Below are positions 8,685 to 16,488 of a stretch of 54,538 bases of DNA, one piece after another (within the stretch, counting starts at the first letter, position 1; every line of letters starts with the position of its first letter). Position numbers and translations under genes: made by a program. The notes beneath the pieces are model-generated. The model was not told the origin of the DNA. It searched no databases and saw nothing but the letters and a program-made list of their open reading frames with translations. Source of the DNA: Adonisia turfae CCMR0081 (GTDB taxonomy: Bacteria; Cyanobacteriota; Cyanobacteriia; Phormidesmidales; Phormidesmidaceae); NCBI RefSeq assembly GCF_011009555.1, contig NZ_QXHD01000004.1:6413588-6468125 (forward strand). The letters are read 5' to 3'.

Positions 8685-9383
8685 GTGACTGAAGATAGAA
8701 AGCTTATTGTTCAAGATATTGGCTTAATCGCCTATAAATTGGCTTGGGAATATCAGAAAGAATTGGTGTCTACACGTAAACAGGACTCTAACGCAGACGA
8801 TGTTCTGGTGTTGACTGAGCACCCTCCGGTATATACCCTGGGCGCTGGCTCGCAAGAGCAGTTTGTGCATTTTGATTTAACTAATCCCAGTTATAAAGTG
8901 CATCGAGTAGAACGTGGCGGTGAAGTCACTTATCATTGCCCTGGCCAATTAGTGGGGTATCCCATTTTGAATTTGCATTACCATCGCAAAGATTTGCATT
9001 GGTATCTGCGCCAGTTAGAAGAGGTTGTGATTCGTACGCTTGCTCACTACAACCTTTTAGCCAAGCGCATTCAAGGTTTGACTGGTGTATGGGTTGATGA
9101 TTATAAAGTGGCTGCAATTGGCATTAAGGTCAGCCGGTGGATCACCATGCATGGGTTTGCTCTGAATATTTGTCCAGATTTATCAGGCTTTGAGCGCATT
9201 ACCCCTTGTGGTATAGCTGATCGACCGGTTGGCTCTATGGCTCAGTTTGTGCATGGCATTACGTTAGCCGAGGTGAAACCCATACTTGTCCAGCATTTTA
9301 CTGAGGTATTTCGACTATCAGCTCAGTATCTGGAAGAATCACCAACCAGCTGGCGTCGCCATGCTGAAGATATAAAAGTTTAG
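8685..9383 (+). CDS. lipB: Octanoyl-[acyl-carrier protein]:protein N-octanoyltransferase
   Basis: Transfers octanoyl groups from ACP to lipoyl domains, the first step of lipoate assembly. 232 residues, normal LipB length. The RGGEVTYHCPGQLVGYP motif (77-93), catalytic K148 ('AIGIKVSRW') and C175 ('ITPCGI') are intact, as is the 'HGFALN' strand. Start is a GTG; there is no upstream in-frame ATG and the homology begins within the first residues. It stands alone, divergent from lrtA. Confidence 0.96.
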   Translation: MTEDRKLIVQDIGLIAYKLAWEYQKELVSTRKQDSNADDVLVLTEHPPVYTLGAGSQEQFVHFDLTNPSYKVHRVERGGEVTYHCPGQLVGYPILNLHYHRKDLHWYLRQLEEVVIRTLAHYNLLAKRIQGLTGVWVDDYKVAAIGIKVSRWITMHGFALNICPDLSGFERITPCGIADRPVGSMAQFVHGITLAEVKPILVQHFTEVFRLSAQYLEESPTSWRRHAEDIKV

Positions 9384-9489
9384 GCATTACTACGTAGGAC
9401 TGGCATCTAATCATGATGCATAGGCCTACAGAGTCGGGATTGAGTTCAATTATTTCAACAGGTCGGGCGTTAGAAATAGCCTCACGGGT

Positions 9490-9531
9490 GCTTGATGTTT
9501 GTTGTCTAGAGCTTGATGTTTGTTGTCTAGA
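9490..9531 (+). repeat. Two-copy 21-base tandem repeat
   Basis: The unit GCTTGATGTTTGTTGTCTAG plus A occurs twice with no gap (9490-9510 and 9511-9531), just before the small gene at 9547. It is identical in both copies, implying recent duplication or selection. It could extend the leader of that gene. Confidence 0.85.
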
Positions 9532-9546
9532 ATAGCGAACTGTCTT

Positions 9547-9966
9547 ATGGACCAATACAATGGTTTGATAACGGACATTCAGCCTATGCCCGACACTAAT
9601 TTTCCTGAAGCCAAGCCCTCTAATGGTTTTTATTCGGTTGCTCAGACTGTAATAGGAGTTGAGCCAAAATCTCGTTTTTCCTCGTTCACTGATAAAACTT
9701 CTACCCAAGACTCTTGGACATGTTCTTGGCAGGACGTTCGTCATGCGCGACAGCAATCTCAAATTCATCCATTCCTAAAGCCACTGACGTTCCATGCAGA
9801 ACCGTTGACCGCTTTGCGGCATCGTGATGAACAGGCTTTGGAGGATATATTTGATGACCTGCAAGTCGAAGAAATTTTGATCGATGTCTGTATTCGTTTA
9901 AGGCAGCTCTATCCAGAGCCTTGTTGGGAAGACGAGCCGTTTGATTTTTTGCAGGGATATCTGTAA
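9547..9966 (+). CDS. Conserved hypothetical protein
   Basis: 139 residues from ATG 9547 (an in-frame TTG lies at 9520 inside the tandem repeat). The N-terminal half is low in secondary structure and Ser/Thr rich. The C-terminal half (from about 'LTALRHRDEQALEDIFDDL') is acidic, helical and looks conserved, ending in Pro/Trp/Glu-rich and aromatic segments. I do not recognise a named domain. A terminator hairpin follows 14 bases after the stop, supporting a real transcript. The overlapping minus-strand frames look like its mirror. Confidence 0.6.
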   Translation: MDQYNGLITDIQPMPDTNFPEAKPSNGFYSVAQTVIGVEPKSRFSSFTDKTSTQDSWTCSWQDVRHARQQSQIHPFLKPLTFHAEPLTALRHRDEQALEDIFDDLQVEEILIDVCIRLRQLYPEPCWEDEPFDFLQGYL

Positions 9967-9980
9967 GTCTAACTATCAAT

Positions 9981-10026
9981 AATTAATGACCCACCCGCGC
10001 CGAATAAACTTAGGTGGGCCATTAAT
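9981..10026. terminator. Bidirectional terminator hairpin
   Basis: Inverted repeat AATTAATGACCCACC / GGTGGGCCATTAATT (about 15-base arms, one mismatch) between the convergent gene at 9547 and ssb. Confidence 0.75.
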
Positions 10027-10067
10027 TGACAACTTCATAATCGCAGACTACCTCTATAAGGCTATGA

Positions 10068-10514
10068 CTAGAACGGAATTTCGTCGTAATCAGGCGTCGT
10101 GGTATTAGTCGGTGGGCTGCTTGGCTGAGGAGTCGAGGCAGCTGGACGACTGCCGCTATGACTACCTTCAGCGATGGGAGGTGCCGCTGCCATCAGCATA
10201 GATTGCATCTCGGCAATGCGGTGCAGACGTTGGACGGTGATTTCCGCTTGCTTTTCACGAAACCCTTCAGGTCGATCAACGGTTTTCATGGTTAATCGAC
10301 CTTCAACCACGACTCGATCACCAGGACCGTAGCTAGCGTCTTGAATTGTCTGTGCCAGGTTGCCCCAACCAACGGCCTTAAACTGCGATGGGCTATCATC
10401 TGGGCGCAGCCCAGCTATTTTGATCTTAAATTCGGCAATGGGGGTTTGGTTGTCGGAGGTGTAGCGCAGCTGTGGGCTCTCGACAATCTCGCCCATGAGG
10501 ATGCAATGATTCAT
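10068..10514 (-). CDS. ssb: Single-stranded DNA-binding protein
   Basis: 148 residues. An OB-fold SSB domain covers about 1-105, followed by a Ser/Pro/Thr-rich linker and the acidic tip 'DYDEIPF', the conserved SSB tail that recruits replication and repair partners. It binds ssDNA in replication, repair and recombination. Its ATG overlaps the stop of the upstream nucleotidyltransferase gene as ATGA, so the two are translationally coupled, an unusual pairing. The N-terminal sequence ('NHCILMGEIVESPQLRYTSD') is diverged from the canonical SSB start, so this may be a second cyanobacterial SSB paralogue rather than the main replication SSB. Confidence 0.88.
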   Translation of the reverse strand: MNHCILMGEIVESPQLRYTSDNQTPIAEFKIKIAGLRPDDSPSQFKAVGWGNLAQTIQDASYGPGDRVVVEGRLTMKTVDRPEGFREKQAEITVQRLHRIAEMQSMLMAAAPPIAEGSHSGSRPAASTPQPSSPPTNTTTPDYDEIPF

Positions 10515-13042
10515 ACGACTTGTTCCTCTCGAATACCTTGCTCTTTTTCAATGAAACTTTGAACCCGTTGGCGATAGTCCTGTAGATGGGTATCTACCCA
10601 ATCACGGTCGGCGCTATTGGCAAAGATATGGACCAGCGGATCGCCAGCGTCAGGTAAAATCAACACCCAGTTATCGCGAGTACGGTCAACTATTTTGACA
10701 CCATCCACCAGTTCAAGAGTATCAGCGGGATGACTCTCCACAAGATAACGCATCAGTGCACCTTTGATAGTCCATGGGCAACGTAGAGTTTGTACTCGAT
10801 GGGAAATTCTGGGTAAGTCACCCCAGATACGGCCCAAGGACTGTTCCTGGATAGTTAACATTTCGATTAACTTGGCGATGCAGAACATGGCATCAAAACC
10901 AGGGTGGAGTTGAGGGAAGATAAAGCCCATGTCACCGCTGCCACCTAAAACAACATTGCTGCTGGCCTGACAAGCTTCCATGAGGGCAGTTGGGTTAGCT
11001 TTGGTGCGAACGACATGGCCACCATGGCGACGAGCAATTTGCTCAATTGCTCCAGAGGTATGAACCGGTACAACTACTGTTCCCTGGGGATGGGCCGTCA
11101 GAATCATATGGGTCATCAGGGCCGTTAACATTTCTCCGCGAATCGGTGAGCCCACTTCATCCATCAGCACTAGCTGTTCGCCATTGGCTGCTACCTGTAC
11201 CCCAACTGTAGCTTGTAGAGCCTGAACTACCTGACCCAACTGGCCTAACATGTGTTCTCGTTCGGCCATGGAGGGAGCAGTTTGGCTCAGACTAGCGTTT
11301 AGCACAACGGCATCACAACCAAATTTTCCTAGCAATCTCGGTAGGACGGCACCGGAAACCGCATAGGCATAGTCGATGACGACTTTAGAATTGCTGTGGC
11401 GAATAGAGCCTACATTCAGTCGTTTCTCGAATTCCCTGGTGTATATGTCTATTAGGTTGGCTGGATAGGAGACTTCGCCAATCTCATGGATTTGCGATCG
11501 CCGCAGATTTTCCTTGAAGTAAGCTCCTTCAATTTTCTTTTCCTTGCCTTTGGGAATGTCAATACCCTTCTTGTCAAAGAACTCAATCAAGATTTGATCG
11601 GCCCGATCAGGATGCAGACGGACATGAATGCCACCAGCAACATCTAATGTTGGGAGGATGACGCGAGCCACAGGAATGGCCGTTGCTTCTAGATTTTGGA
11701 CATTGATACCCACAGACATCAACCCGGCAATCAAAGATCGGGAGACCATGCGGGCAATACTGCGCTGGTCCCTGGAAACGGTGACATAGGACCCCGGTTT
11801 CAGGGTAGACCCATAGGCTGCCCCTAGTTTGACTGCAAATTCAGGGGTAATATCAATATTGGCCAGCCCCGTCACACCGCGCTGACCAAAAAGATTGCGC
11901 TGGGCCGTATTGCCCCAAATTAAGTTGATATTGAGTGTGGCTCCAGACTCAATCCGCTTACTAGGCCATACCCTGACCCCTGGACTAATTTGTGCCTCCT
12001 CCCCGACGGTGGAGAGAGCACCGACCACTGCACCTTCTAACACGTGAGCTCGTCGATCGGCCCGAGTACCCCGGGCAATTACACAGGCTCGTAAATGGGT
12101 CTCATCACCGATGATGGCTCCATTCCAAATGATGGGGCGTTTAAGGTCAGCATCACTGCCAACGGTGACATTGTCACCAATGACTGTGCCTGGTTCTAAG
12201 GTAACCCGAGCCCCAATGCGACAGTTTCGGCCAATCAAAACCGGTGGTTTGATCACAGCGGTTGGATCAATGTGGGTATTTTGACCTACATGGATACCGG
12301 GGGAAGATGCAGGATAGGCAAAATCCACCAATACTTTGCCTTCAAGGGCATCATACTGAGCTTCCCGATAGGCTTCGAGGTGGCCCACATCACACCAGTA
12401 GCCTTCGGCCACGTAGCCGTACATCGGCTCCCCCTTTTCCAGTAATAAAGGGAACAGATCCTTAGAGAAGTCCTTTTCTTGATTTTCAGGTAGGTAATCT
12501 AAGACTTCAGGCTCAAGAATATAGGTGCCAGTGTTGACTGTATCTGAGAAAATTTCACTGGTGGAGGGCTTTTCTAAAAAACGCTTGATGCGTCCGTCTT
12601 CATCTGTAATGACTACGCCAAATTCAATGGGGTTTGGCACGCGGGTTAAGACCAGGGTTGCTTTAGAGCCTTTTTCCTTATGAAATCGAATCGCTTCTTT
12701 AAGGTCAAAATCCGTAATACTGTCGCCGCTAATGACTAGAAATGTGTCATCCAGGAGTTCAGCAATATTCTTCACACATCCTGCGGTGCCCAAAGGCTGA
12801 TCTTCCTCCACCGCGTAAGTCATCTGTACACCAAAGTCGCGCCCATCCTGGAAATAGTCACGCATCACATCGGGCAAGTAGTGTAACGTAGCGATGACTT
12901 CATTGATATCGTGTCGCTTTAGCAGATTGACAATATGTTCTGCAATTGGACGATTGAGCACAGGAACCATGGGCTTTGGCAGGTCACAAGTTAGCGGTCG
13001 AAGTCGGGTTCCAGAACCACCAGCCATGAGTACTGCGCGCAT
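10511..13042 (-). CDS. Mannose-1-phosphate guanylyltransferase-like / phosphomannomutase-like fusion
   Basis: 843 residues. Residues 1-235 form an NDP-sugar pyrophosphorylase domain with the signature MAGGSGTRLRPLT (6-18) and 'LPKPMVPV'. Residues about 245-370 form left-handed beta-helix hexapeptide repeats. Residues about 385-835 align with the alpha-D-phosphohexomutase fold ('FGQRGVTGLANIDITPE'). The mutase half appears catalytically dead: where the Ser-His-Asn-Pro phosphoserine loop should be it reads 'GGIHVRLHPDRAD', and the metal loop DGDxDR is replaced by 'AANGEQLVLMDE'. So nucleotide-sugar synthesis is likely and mutase activity unlikely. ATG with AGGAGG site; coupled to ssb. Confidence 0.88.
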   Translation of the reverse strand: MRAVLMAGGSGTRLRPLTCDLPKPMVPVLNRPIAEHIVNLLKRHDINEVIATLHYLPDVMRDYFQDGRDFGVQMTYAVEEDQPLGTAGCVKNIAELLDDTFLVISGDSITDFDLKEAIRFHKEKGSKATLVLTRVPNPIEFGVVITDEDGRIKRFLEKPSTSEIFSDTVNTGTYILEPEVLDYLPENQEKDFSKDLFPLLLEKGEPMYGYVAEGYWCDVGHLEAYREAQYDALEGKVLVDFAYPASSPGIHVGQNTHIDPTAVIKPPVLIGRNCRIGARVTLEPGTVIGDNVTVGSDADLKRPIIWNGAIIGDETHLRACVIARGTRADRRAHVLEGAVVGALSTVGEEAQISPGVRVWPSKRIESGATLNINLIWGNTAQRNLFGQRGVTGLANIDITPEFAVKLGAAYGSTLKPGSYVTVSRDQRSIARMVSRSLIAGLMSVGINVQNLEATAIPVARVILPTLDVAGGIHVRLHPDRADQILIEFFDKKGIDIPKGKEKKIEGAYFKENLRRSQIHEIGEVSYPANLIDIYTREFEKRLNVGSIRHSNSKVVIDYAYAVSGAVLPRLLGKFGCDAVVLNASLSQTAPSMAEREHMLGQLGQVVQALQATVGVQVAANGEQLVLMDEVGSPIRGEMLTALMTHMILTAHPQGTVVVPVHTSGAIEQIARRHGGHVVRTKANPTALMEACQASSNVVLGGSGDMGFIFPQLHPGFDAMFCIAKLIEMLTIQEQSLGRIWGDLPRISHRVQTLRCPWTIKGALMRYLVESHPADTLELVDGVKIVDRTRDNWVLILPDAGDPLVHIFANSADRDWVDTHLQDYRQRVQSFIEKEQGIREEQVV

Positions 13043-13410
13043 AATTCCTCCTGTGGGTTATGAGAATTCAAACAATTTTGATTGAAGGTTAGCTGTGAAT
13101 AGACAACGACGCTAACCTTTGAAATACACTCAGGCAATATGTGCTTTGAGTGATTACATTTCTTTTGCCGTGCTAGATGTATGCAGTGTCAATTGTACTT
13201 GCTTTGTTAAGCTCAACTTTATATTCATTAAGCAAGCCTTCAAAGTACCTAGTCTACTGCTATAAGGTGACGCGTATTGTGTTCCATGACCTATTGCCAT
13301 TGACGGTCTATGACTATCAGCATTAATATCCTGCAGACAAAATTTCCAACGGCTATAACTATAAGCTTGAGTGCACTGATTACTTTATTGACCATTGCGA
13401 GGATAAATCT
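13043..13410. promoter_or_regulatory. Divergent intergenic region
   Basis: 368 bases between the minus-strand fusion gene and the plus-strand small membrane protein. Promoters in both directions are expected. No supported gene, repeat or hairpin was found. Confidence 0.35.
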
Positions 13411-13593
13411 ATGCCCACTTTGTTAGGACTATTGTTGTTAGGCGGTTATGGCTATGGCGCTTGGAAATTTTGGACCGGCTTTAATCGCACCAACTTCAGT
13501 AGCGGCAAGCTGTATTTAACACTGCTTTGGCCTGTGTTTATTATTAGTGCCTCCTATCGTCAGAACTTTACCAAGGCACTGAAGGGGCGTTAG
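13411..13593 (+). CDS. Small conserved membrane protein
   Basis: 60 residues with one clear hydrophobic N-terminal segment (about 3-20, Leu/Gly rich) and a second aromatic-hydrophobic stretch (about 33-47), ending in a basic tail. I believe it is a cyanobacterial conserved small protein but have no function for it. Membrane insertion is inferred from composition. It precedes the methyltransferase gene by 61 bases on the same strand, a possible transcriptional unit. Confidence 0.65.
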   Translation: MPTLLGLLLLGGYGYGAWKFWTGFNRTNFSSGKLYLTLLWPVFIISASYRQNFTKALKGR

Positions 13594-13654
13594 CGATTGA
13601 CCGCCTGTAATTAATTCGATTAATTCGATTATTTAGTGAGAAGGATACCCAAGG

Positions 13655-14323
13655 ATGGTAGTTTCCCAGCTACAGGCAGTAGCTCAAAGGTTTGACCAAG
13701 AGTATGGAGGTAAATCATTTGAGCTACCGGATGAGGTCGAAGAGATGGCGGTATTTCGGGAGTGGGTGGCGGGTAGTTTAACCCCGCGTATTACCACTAA
13801 GTTTTGGGAAGTCGCCCGCCCTAAGAAAGGTCAACGCTGCTTAGACCTTGGCTGTGGCCTCAGTTTTTTGATTTATCCCTGGAAAGAGTGGAAAGCGGTA
13901 TTCGTTGGTCAAGAAATCAGCAAGGTTGCCCAGGCGGCCCTCAATCAACGGGGGCCTCAGCTGGACTCAAAATTATTTAAGGGTGTTCAATTAGCCCCAG
14001 CCCATAAGCTCGACTATGAACCAGCGACATTTGATTTGGTAATCGCGACTGGATTTAGTTGCTATTATCCATTGGACTACTGGGAACGGGTAATGACCGC
14101 TGTAAAGCCCTGCTTAAAGCCAGGGGGGCATTTTATTTTTGATGTCATTAACCCAGAAGAAGAATTAGCAGAAAATTGGGCTATTTTAGAAACCTATTTG
14201 GGCGCTGATGTTGAACTAGTGGATTTACCCCATTGGCGAGGGTTGATTAAACGTATGGGAGCTAAGGTCACGAAGCAGGTTGCAGGTGAGGTTTTCCACA
14301 CCTACCGAGTGCAGTGGCCCTAG
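13655..14323 (+). CDS. Class I SAM-dependent methyltransferase
   Basis: 222 residues with a Rossmann-like SAM fold. Motif I is 'CLDLGCGLSFLIYPW' (about 63-77), an acidic residue follows the second strand ('VGQEIS'), motif IV is 'FDLVIATGFSCYYP', and motif V/VI appears at 'LKPGGHFIFDVINP'. The substrate cannot be deduced. It follows the small membrane protein gene with short AT-rich repeats (two TAATTCGAT units at 13612-13629) in the gap. The substrate-binding extension is short, so a small-molecule substrate is possible, but that is inference. Confidence 0.85.
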   Translation: MVVSQLQAVAQRFDQEYGGKSFELPDEVEEMAVFREWVAGSLTPRITTKFWEVARPKKGQRCLDLGCGLSFLIYPWKEWKAVFVGQEISKVAQAALNQRGPQLDSKLFKGVQLAPAHKLDYEPATFDLVIATGFSCYYPLDYWERVMTAVKPCLKPGGHFIFDVINPEEELAENWAILETYLGADVELVDLPHWRGLIKRMGAKVTKQVAGEVFHTYRVQWP

Positions 14324-14540
14324 GGAAAGTCATCAGGATGAGCAAAATACCCTTGACGGTTGTGGCGGAGATGCTATCTTGGTGTCTAAAATTTTGCGTT
14401 AGCAAGTTTGTTTGAAGACTTATAGTTAACCTTAAATATCTAGTTGCCAAGCGTGACTTTGACCGCTATATTGCCTTGCATTCACTGGTGTTTTTTTGTC
14501 CTACTGCTCCTAACTATCGACGGTGTTGTCGATTGTGCTT

Positions 14541-16019
14541 ATGTCGCCTAGTCCCTCGCTACCCTTTAATTCCCTTCCCGAGGGCAGCACCCTACCGGGC
14601 GGCACACCTGTTTTTGCACTCAAAGAACTGGTGGCTCGACTACAGCGTGAGCAGTACAAAATCCAGGATTTGCTGAGTTCTTTAGGGTTTGCCCTGCGAA
14701 GCCTGAACAACATTAGTCAGTTTTTAGAGCTGATCCCAATGATTGCCAATCGGGTAACCGATGCGACTGGCGGTGCTCTGGTATTGTTTCGTCCCAATGG
14801 TCAGCTACGCCTAGAGCGCCTTTATTGTCCGACTAACGACACCTGTCAGACTGTGCGTTATGCCTTGGAGTCGGCTACACGTCAGATTACGTCTTCTCTG
14901 GCAGTTTCGTCAGGGGGTAAAGGATCGGATGGCGAATCCGTGGCTCTGACCCATCAGGCAGCTCGTAATGCCATGGTGACTTTGGATCAGCAGCTAAATC
15001 ACTTTCTGGCTCCAGAACTGAAGCTATTTGGCACATCCATCATTGTTCAAAATGTTGAGCGTGGGCGTCTCTATGTATTTAGTGATGATGGCGACTATGC
15101 TTGGACAGAGACCCGGCAAAAGCTGGTTCGATTGGTGGCTGACCAGACAGCTGTAGCGATTGAAAATGATGAGTTGACCTTGGCTCTACGTAAAAAAGAG
15201 CGGCTGGATAGAGAACTAGAGCTAGGGGCGGAGATCCAAGAAAAATTGCTACCTCGCCAGTGCCCAATCATTGAGGGTGTGGATCTGGCCGCTCGCTGTC
15301 AAACGGCTCAAAAAGTTGGTGGAGACTACTACGATTTCATTCCAACTACCTACGACCAGTTACGTAATCCGGCGACTCAATTATCATCCGCCCAACCATG
15401 GAGTATTGCCATTGGTGATGTGATGGGAAAGGGTGTACCCGCAGGTTTGATTATGACCATGTTGCGGGGCATGTTGCGGGCAGAGGTGCTCAACGATCAT
15501 TCCCCTGGGCAAATTCTGCAGAATCTCAACTGCGTTATGCACACCGATTTGGAGAGTTCAAATCGGTTTGTGACGTTGTTTTATGCAGAATATGACCCCA
15601 GGACCCAGCTATTTTCCTATGGTAATGCAGCCCATAATCCACCACTGCTTTGGCAGGCGGCTAACAATACCATCAGTCGGTTAGATGCTGACGGTATGCT
15701 GCTGGGGTTGGATATTGATACCCGTTACCATGAGGGACAAATGCAGCTGTATCCAGGTGACGTGGTGATTTTTTATACGGATGGCTTTACCGATGCAGCT
15801 AATATTCGTGGTGAGCGCTTTGATGAAGACAATTTGATCAAGGCTGTATGCTGGGCCTGTCGTAACTTAGAAAGCTCCCAAGAGATTTTGGACTATCTGT
15901 TCAATTTATTGCGTCACTTTATTGGTCCTGATCGTTCTAAGGATGACGATACGACGCTGGTGGTCATGAAGGTGACCCAACCTGCTGAGTTTCGGCAATT
16001 ATCTGCAATTGAAGAGTAG
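14541..16019 (+). CDS. SpoIIE/RsbU-type PP2C serine phosphatase with N-terminal GAF-like domain
   Basis: 492 residues from ATG 14541; an in-frame GTG at 14523 would add six. Residues about 30-225 form a GAF-like sensor followed by a helical linker. Residues about 245-480 form a PP2C/SpoIIE phosphatase with conserved blocks 'GGDYYDF', 'AIGDVMGKGVPAG', 'NAAHNPPLL', 'FYTDGFTDA' and 'DDDTTLVV'; the metal-binding Asp residues are in place. Such proteins usually dephosphorylate an anti-sigma antagonist (STAS) to switch sigma-factor or other signalling partners. No anti-sigma partner is encoded nearby, so the target is unknown. The 'LPEGSTLPGGTPVFALKELV' N-terminus is characteristic of the cyanobacterial group. 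Confidence 0.92.
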   Translation: MSPSPSLPFNSLPEGSTLPGGTPVFALKELVARLQREQYKIQDLLSSLGFALRSLNNISQFLELIPMIANRVTDATGGALVLFRPNGQLRLERLYCPTNDTCQTVRYALESATRQITSSLAVSSGGKGSDGESVALTHQAARNAMVTLDQQLNHFLAPELKLFGTSIIVQNVERGRLYVFSDDGDYAWTETRQKLVRLVADQTAVAIENDELTLALRKKERLDRELELGAEIQEKLLPRQCPIIEGVDLAARCQTAQKVGGDYYDFIPTTYDQLRNPATQLSSAQPWSIAIGDVMGKGVPAGLIMTMLRGMLRAEVLNDHSPGQILQNLNCVMHTDLESSNRFVTLFYAEYDPRTQLFSYGNAAHNPPLLWQAANNTISRLDADGMLLGLDIDTRYHEGQMQLYPGDVVIFYTDGFTDAANIRGERFDEDNLIKAVCWACRNLESSQEILDYLFNLLRHFIGPDRSKDDDTTLVVMKVTQPAEFRQLSAIEE

Positions 16020-16032
16020 GGGGGGGCCGATT

Positions 16033-16084
16033 ATTTCTGGAATTGTAAGGGTTTTCTGTGCAAAATCCCTACAATTCCGGAAAT
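16033..16084 (+). repeat. Long imperfect hairpin after the phosphatase gene
   Basis: About 23-base arms (ATTTCTGGAATTGTAAGGG on the left, its near-complement ending CAATTCCGGAAAT on the right) around a six-base loop. It begins 13 bases after the phosphatase stop. It lacks a clean T-run, so it may be a terminator, an mRNA-stabilising structure or a degenerate small repeat. Confidence 0.6.
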
Positions 16085-16159
16085 GGCTTGATGTTATCTA
16101 GGTGTAGTGCAATGATCGATTTGCCCGATTATTTATCTACCAAATTTTTAGTAAGCCCC

Positions 16160-16390
16160 ATGAAAATCGAGAAATCCTCTAGCGCTTTTGGTGATTTCAC
16201 ACCTGTTACGCCAATTGTGGATCAGCCAGTTGCTGCCGTTACTATGCCTGTGATCGCTCAGCAGTTTGAGGATAACTTCTTTGACCGCTCTGGGGATATT
16301 CTAGGTAATTTTGTGGACTCAGGTCAGCTGTGGGCATTACTCATTGGCATGGTAGTGGGCTATGTAATTCGAGGTATCACTACTTATTAA
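16160..16390 (+). CDS. Small conserved protein with C-terminal membrane anchor
   Basis: 76 residues from ATG 16160; upstream in-frame starts (GTG 16058, ATG 16091, ATG 16112) would run back into the hairpin, so I prefer the internal ATG, where the sequence becomes conserved-looking. A soluble N-terminal half ('FGDFTPVTPIVDQPV') and 'EDNFFDRSGDILGNFVDSG' precede one transmembrane helix ('LWALLIGMVVGYVIRGI'). The function is unknown. It looks like a cyanobacterial single-pass protein. Confidence 0.6.
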   Translation: MKIEKSSSAFGDFTPVTPIVDQPVAAVTMPVIAQQFEDNFFDRSGDILGNFVDSGQLWALLIGMVVGYVIRGITTY

Positions 16391-16488
16391 GGTTAGGCAC
16401 AGGTAATTGGATAGTCTCCTAGTGCGCTTTAGGGTAAGTTTAGGCGGTGCGCGTCGGCATCTTCATTATTGGCAGGAGTTTTCACGAT

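Noticed and set aside
9298..9979. Minus-strand frames of 156 and 92 codons
   Set aside because: They overlap lipB and the plus-strand gene at 9547, which has a terminator and a more protein-like composition.
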